A stretch of 64,000 bases of DNA, from contig JAJEGA010000011.1 of NCBI GenBank assembly GCA_022820125.1, positions 1-64,000 of the forward strand, written 5' to 3'. Below are positions 26,932 to 37,353 of this stretch, piece by piece. Each line of letters opens with the position of its first letter. The stretch's first letter is position 1. The DNA comes from Anaerolineae bacterium. GTDB taxonomy: Bacteria; Chloroflexota; Anaerolineae; Aggregatilineales; Phototrophicaceae. A model generated the notes under the pieces. It saw nothing but the letters and a program-made list of their open reading frames with translations. It had not been told where the DNA came from and ran no database searches. The translations under genes and the position numbers were made by a program.

Positions 26932-28038
26932 ATGTACAAGTCGTTTCGGGTGAAGAATTTCCGCTGCTTCAAGGACTTGCAGATCAATGATTTGAGTCGG
27001 GTGAATTTGATTGCGGGGAAGAACAATACCGGGAAGACGGCGTTGATGGAGGCGATGCATGTCTTGGCTGGCACCTACAGCGGCCAGGTCTTGCTTCGCA
27101 ATCCCGGGCTTCGCAGGGCGTTGCTAAATCCTGAAAATGAGAGTGAACCGCGCAATCAGTTAACTTGGTCGACAATTTTCAAAGGTCTACAAACAGGTCT
27201 CTCCATAGAATTAGCAGCAACTGAGAAAATCCCAAATCGGACTGTTGACACATCTCAATCAAGAATTGAGTTGTCGATTCAAAGTGTTTCTGTCTCCGAC
27301 GCTACTGATGATGAGTCGAGATACAAGAGCTTTGGCTATCAGTACGATGCACTGCCGGATGACGTGGACCTGCTCAAGCTCTGTTCCAGCCTTGATGGTC
27401 ACCCTACATATCTTGCGCTAATTCACTCGGGCATTGTATACCCGCGGCTCAAACCCAGCCGTTTCCGCCCCAGCCAACTCCTTCATGCTAGGACGGGCGC
27501 AAGCGCGCGCGACATAGAGCGACGCTTTAACAGAATTCAGAAGACGAAGAAGATTGATATGCTGGTTGGCGCCTTGGAACTTATTGAGCCCCGCATTAAG
27601 GATGTGCGCATCAATCCCGACGGCTGGCGATCGCATCTGATGACGGACATCGGTCTTGAAAACATGATCGCTATGTCAGAATCCGGCGAAGGCATGAATC
27701 GTTTATCAGACATCGTACTTGCCATGCACGAGGCTAAAGGCGGCATCATCTTCATAGACGAAATCGAAAACGGCATCCACCACTCGGTGCAATGCAAGGT
27801 TTGGAAAGCCATCGGTCAAGTCGCGCGCGAGCTGGACATCCAAGTCTTCGCCACCACGCACAGCCTCGAAATGATTCGCGCCGCGTACGAAGCCTTCTCT
27901 GAAGACGACGAACTCGAAGAGTTCCGCTATCATCGGTTGAGCAGGAGTCGCAAAACGGGAGAATTAAGAGCCACCACCTACAACGAACTTGATATGGAAG
28001 CGGTAGCGGCCTTTGATTTTGATCATGAGGTTCGCTAA
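26932..28038 (+). CDS. OLD-like AAA/ABC ATPase (defence-type)
   Basis: ATPase of 368 residues of the AAA_15/AAA_21 (OLD/RecF-like) group. MYKSFRVKNFRCF opens the fold, Walker A is GKNNTGKTA, Walker B is GGIIFIDEIENGIHH, and the H-loop is FATTHSLEM. A long, AT-richer insert (about 60-200) between the motifs is poorly conserved and probably recognises a target. ATG 26932 has AGAAGG upstream. The stop shares a base with the next start (TAATG), so it is coupled to a TOPRIM-fold protein. The pair looks like a split OLD nuclease, comparable in plan to PARIS (AriA/AriB). Defence is inferred. Confidence 0.82.
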   Translation: MYKSFRVKNFRCFKDLQINDLSRVNLIAGKNNTGKTALMEAMHVLAGTYSGQVLLRNPGLRRALLNPENESEPRNQLTWSTIFKGLQTGLSIELAATEKIPNRTVDTSQSRIELSIQSVSVSDATDDESRYKSFGYQYDALPDDVDLLKLCSSLDGHPTYLALIHSGIVYPRLKPSRFRPSQLLHARTGASARDIERRFNRIQKTKKIDMLVGALELIEPRIKDVRINPDGWRSHLMTDIGLENMIAMSESGEGMNRLSDIVLAMHEAKGGIIFIDEIENGIHHSVQCKVWKAIGQVARELDIQVFATTHSLEMIRAAYEAFSEDDELEEFRYHRLSRSRKTGELRATTYNELDMEAVAAFDFDHEVR

Positions 28039-28739
28039 TGGACGAGCTGATCCCAGATGGCATAACCCGGCTGCTGCTAGTAGAAGGAAATGATGATGAA
28101 ATCTTCTTCAGAAACTTTGTAGATCATCTAGTAGCTTCATCGGATACACGACTTCTCGTATCTGAGTTTGCGATCATCCAATACGGAGGCAGAAGTCAAT
28201 TAACACTGCGGCTCCGCGACTTGAAGAAGGCTGATAACTTTGAGCACATAACCCATATAGGAATCGCGCGCGACAGCGACTTCAACACTGATGCGCTTCG
28301 CAGCGTTCAAGACAGAATCAGAACCATCAACAGAGAAGGTCCACCAATTATTGACATTCCGGACCACCCAATTGTGCTAACGATCGGTGATCCCAAAGTG
28401 TCCGTGCTGATCGTTCCCTCAGCAGATCGCGAAGGAATGCTTGAAGATCTTGTCATGGATTCACTACAGGTCGATCCCATTGCGAACTGTGTACATAAAT
28501 TCTTCGACTGTTTAGAAGAGAAGCAGGTAACGATTGTTCCCGAAAAGAGATCCAAGGCACAAATACGGGTATTTCTCATCGGCAAGAATGTGGGCTTGGA
28601 CACCGATGTCAGCGGTATTACCGAAAGATTGTTTTTGTCCAATGCCTACGAAACACAGGTGTGGCAGCAAAGGAATTTGTGGGAAAGTCCTAAATTGGCA
28701 GACGCCAAAGCCTTCCTCACCCAACTGCTCAAACCGTAG
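28038..28739 (+). CDS. DUF3226-type TOPRIM-fold protein
   Basis: Protein of 233 residues with a TOPRIM signature: LLLVEGNDDEIFF near residue 12 supplies the catalytic Glu, and IARDSDFN near residue 77 supplies the DxD pair. It fits DUF3226/OLD-TOPRIM proteins, which act as metal-dependent nucleases or effectors beside an AAA ATPase. It is coupled to the ATPase by a 1-base overlap. It is visibly AT-richer than neighbouring genes, a sign of transfer. The C-terminal LADAKAFLTQLL is typical of the family. Confidence 0.75.
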   Translation: MDELIPDGITRLLLVEGNDDEIFFRNFVDHLVASSDTRLLVSEFAIIQYGGRSQLTLRLRDLKKADNFEHITHIGIARDSDFNTDALRSVQDRIRTINREGPPIIDIPDHPIVLTIGDPKVSVLIVPSADREGMLEDLVMDSLQVDPIANCVHKFFDCLEEKQVTIVPEKRSKAQIRVFLIGKNVGLDTDVSGITERLFLSNAYETQVWQQRNLWESPKLADAKAFLTQLLKP

Positions 28740-28801
28740 ACCCGCCCTCCCCAACTGTGGTAATCTGTTAGAAAATCAAACGTTCCCGACGGAGCGTAAC
28801 C

Positions 28802-30169
28802 ATGACCACACTCAACCACCGCCTCGGCTGGATTCTGACTGCAAGCGCGGGCATCGTCATATTTGTCGCTTTCACCGCTTGGGGCGGCATCCCGGCGGAG
28901 ATGAACGCAAGCCTATTCTGGGCGCAGGCAGGTCTGTTTCTCTTGGCGCTATGCGTCTTTGTCCTCGCTTTCTGGCACTTGCTCTTGCGCCCCTTAGCGC
29001 CGAATTTGCGCCAGGCAACCCGGGACACCCTGACCGTGAAATTACGGCAGCGCCTCGCCTTGATTTTGGCGGCCGGTGGCTTGACCACTTTCGTCGGCGC
29101 ATTTTGGGATGAAATCTGGCACCGCGTTTATGGCATCCCCTTCGGCGAAGACTTATTCTGGCGACCGCATTTGCTGATGTATTTCGGCTTCGCCACAGCG
29201 GCCGCCACTGGCTTCTGGGCACTGCTTTATTTGAATCGACAACTGCGCGGCAATTTTCAGCAGCGCTTCCGCGCCAATCCCATAATCGGCTTGCTCATCT
29301 TGAATGCCGCGTTCTTGTGTTACGCCTTGCCCGCAGACCCAGTCTGGCACTGGATTTTCGGCGAAGACATCACCGCCTGGAGCATACCGCATCTGATCTT
29401 GCTGGCCAGCTTCGTCTTAACGCAGTTGCTCGCTTTGTTCATCTACACGTCTACACTCCCGCTGGCGGCCTGGCGCAGTGCAATCGCGCTACGGACGAGC
29501 GATCTGCTGGCGCTGTTGATTCTCGCTGGCATCTCGCTGCTCTGGCTGCAGATCATGCTCATCGACTGGGACGCGACCCTATTCGGCATCCAGCCGGAAT
29601 CGCTGGGCTTGTATCGGCCCGAATGGCTGCTGGCGGCAAACTTGACCGCGGGTTTGACCTTCTTCGGCGTGGTTAGCACCCGCCTTCTGCGCTACGCCGG
29701 CGCCGCGACCATCGTCGGGCTGCTGGCTCTCGCGATGCGCTATGGCATGATTCAATTATTTCAGACCGATATGCTGCAATTCGTCGCCTGGATTTGCGCG
29801 CTGCTCCCATTGCTCGCCCTTGATCTCTATACATATTACCGCGCCATACTGCGCAACGAAGAACCGGATTGGCGCGGGACTGCGGCCGCCGTCATCGCCG
29901 CCATGACGCTTAATGCGCTCGTTATTCGCAGCCTCTATAACCTGGCGGACGCGGACAATTTGGCTTATGCCGCGGCGATCATCGTTAGCGGAATAGGCAT
30001 GAGTTGGCTCGCCAATCGCGTGACTGACGCCATGCTGCGCCAGCCCGAGGCGATCGTCGCGGCCGCGAGCGAGCGCATAAGCATCAAGCCGGCGGTATCC
30101 TTCGGCATACTGGCCGCCTTTCTCGCCTTCGTCTTTTTCTTCATCACGACCGCGTCGCCACCCGTTTGA
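28802..30169 (+). CDS. polytopic membrane protein, unknown
   Basis: Integral membrane protein of 455 residues with about eleven to twelve helices. Conserved-looking polar motifs at membrane edges are FWDEIWHRVYG, FWRPHLLMYFG and DPVWHWIFGEDITAWSIPH; the His/Trp/Asp clusters could bind metal or haem. I do not recognise the family. ATG 28802 follows GGAGCG. It lies 30 bases before the lipoprotein gene, which has its own promoter-like sequence. Confidence 0.75.
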   Translation: MTTLNHRLGWILTASAGIVIFVAFTAWGGIPAEMNASLFWAQAGLFLLALCVFVLAFWHLLLRPLAPNLRQATRDTLTVKLRQRLALILAAGGLTTFVGAFWDEIWHRVYGIPFGEDLFWRPHLLMYFGFATAAATGFWALLYLNRQLRGNFQQRFRANPIIGLLILNAAFLCYALPADPVWHWIFGEDITAWSIPHLILLASFVLTQLLALFIYTSTLPLAAWRSAIALRTSDLLALLILAGISLLWLQIMLIDWDATLFGIQPESLGLYRPEWLLAANLTAGLTFFGVVSTRLLRYAGAATIVGLLALAMRYGMIQLFQTDMLQFVAWICALLPLLALDLYTYYRAILRNEEPDWRGTAAAVIAAMTLNALVIRSLYNLADADNLAYAAAIIVSGIGMSWLANRVTDAMLRQPEAIVAAASERISIKPAVSFGILAAFLAFVFFFITTASPPV

Positions 30170-30191
30170 TAGTTCGCGGACGCGGTATACT
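30165..30191 (+). promoter_or_regulatory. promoter of leaderless lipoprotein gene
   Basis: TTTGAT (30165-30170) and TATACT (30186-30191, spacer 15) lie immediately before GTG 30199. The expected start site coincides with the GTG or the base before it, and there is no ribosome site. Confidence 0.45.
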
Positions 30192-30198
30192 TTAGCGC

Positions 30199-30951
30199 GT
30201 GAACAAAAACAATAGATCGACGCCAGCTGCGCGTATTGCCGCCGCCGTTCTGGCGCTTGCCATGCTGATCACGACCAGCTGCAGCGCGGTTGAGTTGCAC
30301 CAGCAAATGGGCAGCGCCACTGCGGCCGCCGAGCTAGCTTCGACTGCGGCGACGGAGAATCCGACGGTCGTGGCAATGGGCAGCGCCTTGGCTGATGCCC
30401 AAGCGACCGGGCAGTCGCTCTCATCTGACGCGACCGTGGCAGCCGCCACCAGCGCCGCGCTTTCACCGACGGCGCCGGTCGCTGACGACTTTTTCTCACT
30501 CCCCGCCGCCGCCGAAGCCATCCCTTATGGCAGCGTACCGATCGACAGCGACCGCCTTAATATCATCGCGGCTCTGGCTTTTGACGCCGATGGCAACCTG
30601 CTTGCCGCCACGCGCGCTGGCGAGATTTACGCTCTGCCCGACCGCGATGGCGATGGCAGCGCCGATGAGACACGCCTTATCTACGCCGATGACGAACATG
30701 CGCTGGATCAGGTCGCCGGGCTGATCGCGCGCGGCGAGGCGCTGATTCTGCTCAATGGCGAGCGGCTCAGCCTGCTCCGCGACCAGGACGGCGATGGCTT
30801 TTACGAGAGCCTGACGCATCTCGGCGAAGAGCTGCCGGCTGATCAGAGTCCGCTGCAGGCGAGCAACGGCATCGTCGAAGCGCCGGATGGGCGGCTGTTC
30901 ACAGCGGATATCAACTCGGGCGAGATTTTGCGCATCGTCCTGCGCGAGTAG
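30199..30951 (+). CDS. lipoprotein with short propeller-like domain
   Basis: Lipoprotein of 250 residues: a signal peptide ends in the lipobox LITTSC. A low-complexity Ala/Thr/Ser linker (about 35-100) leads to a domain with IAALAFDADGNLLAATRAGEIY. Two Ca2+-loop-like motifs follow, DRDGDGSADE and DQDGDGFYE. These resemble the first blades of glucose/sorbosone dehydrogenase-like propellers, but the protein is far too short for a full propeller. It may be a truncated or free-standing module. GTG is the start; translation may be leaderless. Confidence 0.65.
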   Translation: MNKNNRSTPAARIAAAVLALAMLITTSCSAVELHQQMGSATAAAELASTAATENPTVVAMGSALADAQATGQSLSSDATVAAATSAALSPTAPVADDFFSLPAAAEAIPYGSVPIDSDRLNIIAALAFDADGNLLAATRAGEIYALPDRDGDGSADETRLIYADDEHALDQVAGLIARGEALILLNGERLSLLRDQDGDGFYESLTHLGEELPADQSPLQASNGIVEAPDGRLFTADINSGEILRIVLRE

Positions 30952-33146
<2,195 letters not shown>

Positions 33147-33149
33147 TTA

Positions 33150-33178
33150 ACCACAGAGGACACAGAGGGCACGGAGAA
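33150..33178. repeat. ACAGAGG tandem motif
   Basis: AACCACAGAGGACACAGAGG is a short repeat scattered in many bacterial genomes. It begins 4 bases after the methyltransferase stop. A related ACCGAGG version occurs at 39551 and, inverted, near 39721. Confidence 0.6.
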
Positions 33179-33323
33179 GGCGCGTCGGACGGCAGTGTAT
33201 TTCAGAGCGAATATACTCCGGATATCCAACAAACGTCTTGTGTCAGCCACGATTTCACGAACCGCCTAAAGGTACGAAAATCGTGCCTGTTGATTAGTTA
33301 TACGCATAAACTACACTCAATAC

Positions 33324-33352
33324 TTGACAATCTTATCGTCCTTCGGTAAGCT
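33324..33352 (+). promoter_or_regulatory. candidate promoter of 33389 gene
   Basis: A perfect TTGACA (33324-33329), 17-base spacer and weak -10 TAAGCT (33347-33352) lie 36 bases before ATG 33389. Confidence 0.4.
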
Positions 33353-33388
33353 AGGTCGCAGACTAATGTATTGTGAAAAGCAAAGCCT

Positions 33389-33973
33389 ATGTGGCCAATT
33401 GAAGCGTACGACCCGTTCCCCTTTCTAACGCCGCCGAGGATCCATGCTATTAAGTACGGGGTGTTGAGCCATATTCAAGATTACCAGGCTATTCTGCGAG
33501 ATCGTGTACATTTGCAGCAGCATATGAACAGCATGCACCAAAGTTGGAATCGGCGTGGCTGGCTAATCGCCCACATCACCGAAGCCTTGACGGATGATGA
33601 ACACTCGGAAAGGGTCTGTTTTGGGATCATGCAAGGACTCTTGTTCGACCGTGCACACTTTTGTCGTTTTTTCAAGATATACGAAGTGATAGACGAATCC
33701 TGCGTCGGGGGTCCGCGCATTGGTTGCGAGCCAGTAACTGTTCGAAGGGCTAGAGAGCTACCTACGCCGCGCCTGCTGTTTCCTCCGGATGCAATTGAAG
33801 GTGGATTCATACCACCGCTATCGCATCTTTGCGTATACGATATAGGTTATTTTGTGCGCCGTGAGGTTGTCGAGCTCTACTTCCTGAACCAGGATGGATT
33901 CACCTTACATGCAATGCGGCAGCTGGGTATACTTGATGATGACTTTCCACATACAGGACAGGAGATCGCGTAA
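33389..33973 (+). CDS. unknown protein upstream of XRE/ImmA-IrrE gene
   Basis: Protein of 194 residues that I do not recognise. It is rich in aromatic and His residues (HLCVYDIGYFVRREVVELYFL), without signal peptide or membrane helix. It is AT-richer than the core genes, as are the two genes around it. It precedes an XRE/ImmA-IrrE gene by 50 bases, an arrangement seen in toxin-antitoxin-like and mobile-element regulatory pairs, so a partner role is possible but unproven. Start ATG 33389 has no strong ribosome site. Confidence 0.55.
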   Translation: MWPIEAYDPFPFLTPPRIHAIKYGVLSHIQDYQAILRDRVHLQQHMNSMHQSWNRRGWLIAHITEALTDDEHSERVCFGIMQGLLFDRAHFCRFFKIYEVIDESCVGGPRIGCEPVTVRRARELPTPRLLFPPDAIEGGFIPPLSHLCVYDIGYFVRREVVELYFLNQDGFTLHAMRQLGILDDDFPHTGQEIA

Positions 33974-34023
33974 TCATCATAAGCACTCATTCGCAAGAAA
34001 TACGCAGATATGAGGGAGGGTGA

Positions 34024-35268
34024 ATGAACGCAACGGTCAATCCCGAGATGCTAACTTTGGCGCGCGAAGTTAGGGGAATGACACAGACGCAGCTCGCGCA
34101 GGAGAGCGGCATCAGACAGACTAAGATTTCACGTTACGAAGGGGATCTCGCAAAGGTTGATGAGGAAGATTTGCGGTACATTGCTGAAGCGTTAGGATTT
34201 CCCGAAGAGTTCTTCTTTCAGAGTGGGCAAAGATTCGGCGCGGAGTCAACTGAGGTTTTTCATCGGCGGCGGCGCTCCGTATCTGCCCGGGATATTAGAC
34301 GTATAGACGGACTGGTGAATCTGTATCGAATCAGTTGTGACCGACTGCTACGGGCGTTTCAACAGGTACGAGCTTTGACTGTTCCTTCATTGTCGGTAGA
34401 TGATTTCGATACCGTTGATGATATTGCGTACGCGGTAAGATCCTTTTGGGGTATTCCTAGCGGACCGATCAAGAATCTCATTGCCCAACTTGAGCAAGCA
34501 TCGTGTCTTGTTTTCAGCGTTGATTTCCAAATCGATAAGATTGATGAGGTAGTTCAGTGGATTCCCCCCTCGCCTCCAATTATTCTTGTGAATAGCAGTG
34601 CGCCAGCAGATCGAACTCGTTTATCATTAGCCCATGCTCTCGGACATTTAGTAATGCATCGAAACGAACTTCCTTACAAAGAAATGGAACACGAGGCCAA
34701 TCGATTTGCTGCAGCCTTCCTTATGCCGGAGCACGACATAATTGATGAGCTTAAGCCGGTGACTATCCAGCATATGCTTGAACTCAAACAATACTGGAAA
34801 GTGTCCATGCAGGCTTTGATATATCGAGCAAAGGAATTGGAAGTGATTTCCGAGAGACGCTTTACGTCGCTATTTCAACAGCTCAGCCGATTCGGTTATA
34901 GGAAAAGCGAACCGTTTCCAATCGATCACGAGAAGCCGCGTCTTGTTAGCGATCTCGTTGACAAACACAGGTTAGAATTAGGATACACGGATGAGGAACT
35001 CGCACAGTTACTTCGAGTAAACATTGTTGACTTCTACAAATGGTATCGTACAGGCCATAAAGTCGTAGATTTCCAGGAGAAGAAGATGGCGAATAGACAG
35101 AAGCCTGGCACTAAACCTAAAAGACCGGGAGAGTATATTGAACGCGGTCCGCGAGGCGGAAAAGTACCGCGTCCACGCATTGTGACTATTGAGCCAGGTG
35201 ATTCGCCTTTGCCACCAACTCAAAAGCCTGGACGAACTTGGGAACGAAAGGGTCCCCCGAAGCCCTGA
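34024..35268 (+). CDS. XRE-ImmA/IrrE protein with YjzC-like tail
   Basis: Protein of 414 residues. An N-terminal Cro/C1 helix-turn-helix (about 8-62, MTQTQLAQESGIRQTKISRYE) is followed by an ImmA/IrrE (DUF955) metallopeptidase-like domain (about 140-260). The zinc motif normally HExxH reads H204-A-L-G-H208, so the catalytic Glu is Ala, while the third-ligand region EHEANRFAAAFLMP is intact. It may therefore bind but not cleave. After residue 354 comes a 60-residue segment like Bacillus YjzC (KPGTKPKRPGEYIERGPRGG). ATG 34024 follows GAGGGAGG. Similar proteins regulate integrative elements or pair with toxins. Confidence 0.8.
   Translation: MNATVNPEMLTLAREVRGMTQTQLAQESGIRQTKISRYEGDLAKVDEEDLRYIAEALGFPEEFFFQSGQRFGAESTEVFHRRRRSVSARDIRRIDGLVNLYRISCDRLLRAFQQVRALTVPSLSVDDFDTVDDIAYAVRSFWGIPSGPIKNLIAQLEQASCLVFSVDFQIDKIDEVVQWIPPSPPIILVNSSAPADRTRLSLAHALGHLVMHRNELPYKEMEHEANRFAAAFLMPEHDIIDELKPVTIQHMLELKQYWKVSMQALIYRAKELEVISERRFTSLFQQLSRFGYRKSEPFPIDHEKPRLVSDLVDKHRLELGYTDEELAQLLRVNIVDFYKWYRTGHKVVDFQEKKMANRQKPGTKPKRPGEYIERGPRGGKVPRPRIVTIEPGDSPLPPTQKPGRTWERKGPPKP
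35086..35268 (+). CDS. nested in-frame YjzC-like small protein
   Basis: An in-frame ATG at 35086 (residue 355 of the larger gene) is preceded by AGGAGA at 35075-35080 with 5-base spacing, a textbook ribosome site inside the coding sequence. It would give a 60-residue basic protein starting MANRQKPGTKPKRPGEY, which is the way stand-alone YjzC-like proteins begin. Either this is a real internal start, or it is the relic of a gene fused by loss of the upstream stop codon. Confidence 0.5.
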   Translation: MANRQKPGTKPKRPGEYIERGPRGGKVPRPRIVTIEPGDSPLPPTQKPGRTWERKGPPKP

Positions 35269-35310
35269 CAACGACAACCTGAGCATCCATGCTAACAAGG
35301 AGCGCCCCGC

Positions 35311-35403
35311 ATGTCCAACCCCAACCCATTACCCAAAGCGCCCGCGCCACAGCAGCGCGACGAAACCGATCTCGATGAACTCACGCTCGACCAAGCGGAA
35401 TAG
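35311..35403 (+). CDS. small acidic ORF, 30 residues
   Basis: ATG 35311 follows AAGGAG by 8 bases and reads MSNPNPLPKAPAPQQRDE to a TAG at 35401. It is proline-rich then acidic. It could be a genuine small gene or a leader, and lies downstream of the XRE gene. No homolog is known to me. Confidence 0.35.
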   Translation: MSNPNPLPKAPAPQQRDETDLDELTLDQAE

Positions 35404-35414
35404 CTCAGTAGAAA

Positions 35415-35443
35415 TTGAATCAAGCCGCCAAAAGCGCTATAAT
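35415..35443 (+). promoter_or_regulatory. sigma-70-type promoter of 35476 gene
   Basis: TTGAAT (35415-35420), exactly 17 bases, then a perfect TATAAT (35438-35443). The predicted start is near 35450, giving a short leader to ATG 35476. Confidence 0.7.
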
Positions 35444-35475
35444 TCTGATACCTTGACATTCAGGAAAACACCACG

Positions 35476-35673
35476 ATGGCATCCGAGATAGCGAATGATA
35501 CGCTCCAGCCCCCAGCAAACTTGAGTGAAAGGGTGGCACGATTGGAAGGCGCATATCCGCACCTGGCGACAAAAGCAGACCTACAAGCCATGCAGGCCAC
35601 GCTCATTAAATGGATTGTGGGCACAGGCATTGCGATGATTGCCGCGCTGGAATTTCTTGACAGAATTCCGTGA
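35476..35673 (+). CDS. small coiled-coil protein with one membrane helix
   Basis: Protein of 65 residues. A short coiled coil (LSERVARLEGAYPHLATKADLQAMQ) is followed by one transmembrane helix (WIVGTGIAMIAALEF). This layout matches the common ATKADL...WIVG small proteins often found in phage lysis regions and mobile DNA. It has its own strong promoter and an AGGAAA site. The gene at 53227 has the same plan. Confidence 0.65.
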   Translation: MASEIANDTLQPPANLSERVARLEGAYPHLATKADLQAMQATLIKWIVGTGIAMIAALEFLDRIP

Positions 35674-35681
35674 AGGCGACG

Positions 35682-35707
35682 GCCGAGCCACCGGCTCGCC
35701 CCTACGG
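35682..35707. repeat. single GTAGGGGCG hemi-element
   Basis: GGCCGAGCCACCGGCTCG followed by CCCCTACGG is one hairpin of the repeat family with arms CGAGCC/GGCTCG. It sits between the small membrane protein and the 3' end of the portal gene. Confidence 0.6.
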
Positions 35708-35712
35708 CGTAC

Positions 35713-37155
35713 TTAGTCCAACCCCGCCCTCACCCCAGCAAACACTCCCTTCACACTCTCCCGATCCCGCGCGAAGAGCAAGCCCGCGCTGACCTCAAAA
35801 GCCAGCTCGTCCGGCAGCGCCGTCACCTCGAAGGGCCTGCCCGGCGCTTCCCGCTCCAGCCGATTCAAGGCGAAGCGCTCCCACTGCGCCAGCTCATTCT
35901 CAACCGCCGACTTGCGGGTTTCTTGAGTGACCGTGGTAAGCAGGCGACCCAATGGCTCGCCCCTACCGGTTTCGTCTTGGAGCGGGAAAGGCGAGTTCCG
36001 GTGGTTGACAGCCACCTCCCCCCAAGCCACCGGCGGCAGCTGAAAATAGCGCTCGCGCATTTCGTTGACGCTCAGCAGCGGGTAAGCCGTGCGGATTTCT
36101 TCTAGGCGCGCTTGGGCGTCGGTCGGGCGGATGTCATCGAATTCGGCGACCAGGTCGGCGCCATAGAAGGGCAGCAGCTCTTGCGTGATTTTCTGGGCGA
36201 TGCGCACCAGCTTGGGATAAAGCGTGCGCTCGATGAACTGGCGCTCGGCGACCCTCGCATTGGCTTCGGTGGCGTTCTCGCTGACCAAGCCGACGGGGAT
36301 GCCGAAGATGTTGAGAATCTCATCGCGCTGGGCTTGCCGCCCTTGCAGGAAATCGAGATCGCTGTGGCTCAAGCCGATGTGCTGCCATTCAATGGCGCCG
36401 CCGCGCAGGAAGGCGGTCCGCCGCTGGGCGCCGCCGTAGTTCCCCCGCCATTCGCGTTTGAGGCGCTCGAAGTCAGTATCGCTGATGAAGTCCTTGATAT
36501 TGACGATGCCGGCGGGCACGCCATTGTCCTGCCCGAAGGTGTTGCGATTCCAGTCGGCCATGTGCCGGTCGCTGAGCACGGCGTTGCGCGCGGCGGCGAT
36601 TGGCGAGAGGCCATAGAAATCGTTATCGGGATGCCAGCGGCGAAAATGCAGGACTTCGATGGCGTCGAGGGGGATGCGCTCGCCGCCGATCTCGTAGAGG
36701 TAGCCGGCGACGATGCGCTGCTCATGCGGCACGATGGCGACGCGGTCGGGGCGCAGCAGCCAGATCTCGCGCGGCAGTCCGCGACTGTCGCCAGAGAGGA
36801 ACCAGTAGGCGTTGCCGTGCAGCTCGAGCGAGCCGATGGTCTGCTCGATTAGCTCGAAGCGGCTGGTCAGCGGATTGGGATTGTTCAGCAGCAGCTCCAG
36901 CGGGTGATTCTCGATGCCGATGCGTTTTTCGCCAGCGAGGCGATACACCTTCAGCGGCACCAACGCGCCCGCTTCGGCGATGCGATTGATGGCGACATAG
37001 ACCCAGGGCGAGCCTTCGTAAACGCGGGCGCTGTGGGCATCCAGCGGCGGATTGAGGAAATGGCTGTTATGCGCCGCCACCCGTTCGATATGGGGCGCGC
37101 GCGGGCGCAGTTGATCGCGGCGGACGCGGAAAAAGTCGCTGAGCCAGTTGAACAT
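35713..37155 (-). CDS. phage portal protein, HK97 family
   Basis: Portal protein of 480 residues, which forms the dodecameric DNA-entry ring at a capsid vertex. HK97-type hallmarks are the N-terminal SPWVYVAINRIAEA, the P-domain HGNAYWFL, IEVLHFRRWHPDNDFYGLSPI, the GVPAGIV segment with ISDTDFERLKREW, and FGIPVGLV (ring-lining helices). The length fits the family and the gene looks intact, with an AAAGGAG site before ATG 37155. No terminase, protease or capsid gene is adjacent, so this is an orphan prophage remnant or part of a gene-transfer-agent-like set. Confidence 0.9.
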   Translation of the reverse strand: MFNWLSDFFRVRRDQLRPRAPHIERVAAHNSHFLNPPLDAHSARVYEGSPWVYVAINRIAEAGALVPLKVYRLAGEKRIGIENHPLELLLNNPNPLTSRFELIEQTIGSLELHGNAYWFLSGDSRGLPREIWLLRPDRVAIVPHEQRIVAGYLYEIGGERIPLDAIEVLHFRRWHPDNDFYGLSPIAAARNAVLSDRHMADWNRNTFGQDNGVPAGIVNIKDFISDTDFERLKREWRGNYGGAQRRTAFLRGGAIEWQHIGLSHSDLDFLQGRQAQRDEILNIFGIPVGLVSENATEANARVAERQFIERTLYPKLVRIAQKITQELLPFYGADLVAEFDDIRPTDAQARLEEIRTAYPLLSVNEMRERYFQLPPVAWGEVAVNHRNSPFPLQDETGRGEPLGRLLTTVTQETRKSAVENELAQWERFALNRLEREAPGRPFEVTALPDELAFEVSAGLLFARDRESVKGVFAGVRAGLD

Positions 37156-37248
37156 TAGTCGCTCCTTTGTTTGGTCTGCGCGCAGGCTAGCATCGGGCGC
37201 GGGAGTTGGGGCGACTATAGGTTTACGTGTTGGCTGAATTGATCATTT

Positions 37249-37323
37249 GTAGGGGCTACCCATCGGGTCGCCCTCAGTCAACTATTCGCGCCAATTTAGG
37301 GCGAGACAAGTCTCGCCCCTACA
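37249..37323. repeat. GTAGGGGCG hairpin-pair element
   Basis: The left hairpin is imperfect (GGGCTACCC against GGGTCGCCC), while the right has perfect AGAC/GTCT arms around AA. It lies between the portal gene start and the 3' end of the FHA gene. Confidence 0.75.
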
Positions 37324-37353
37324 AACCGTATTGGTGGAGAGGGAATCGATTTG

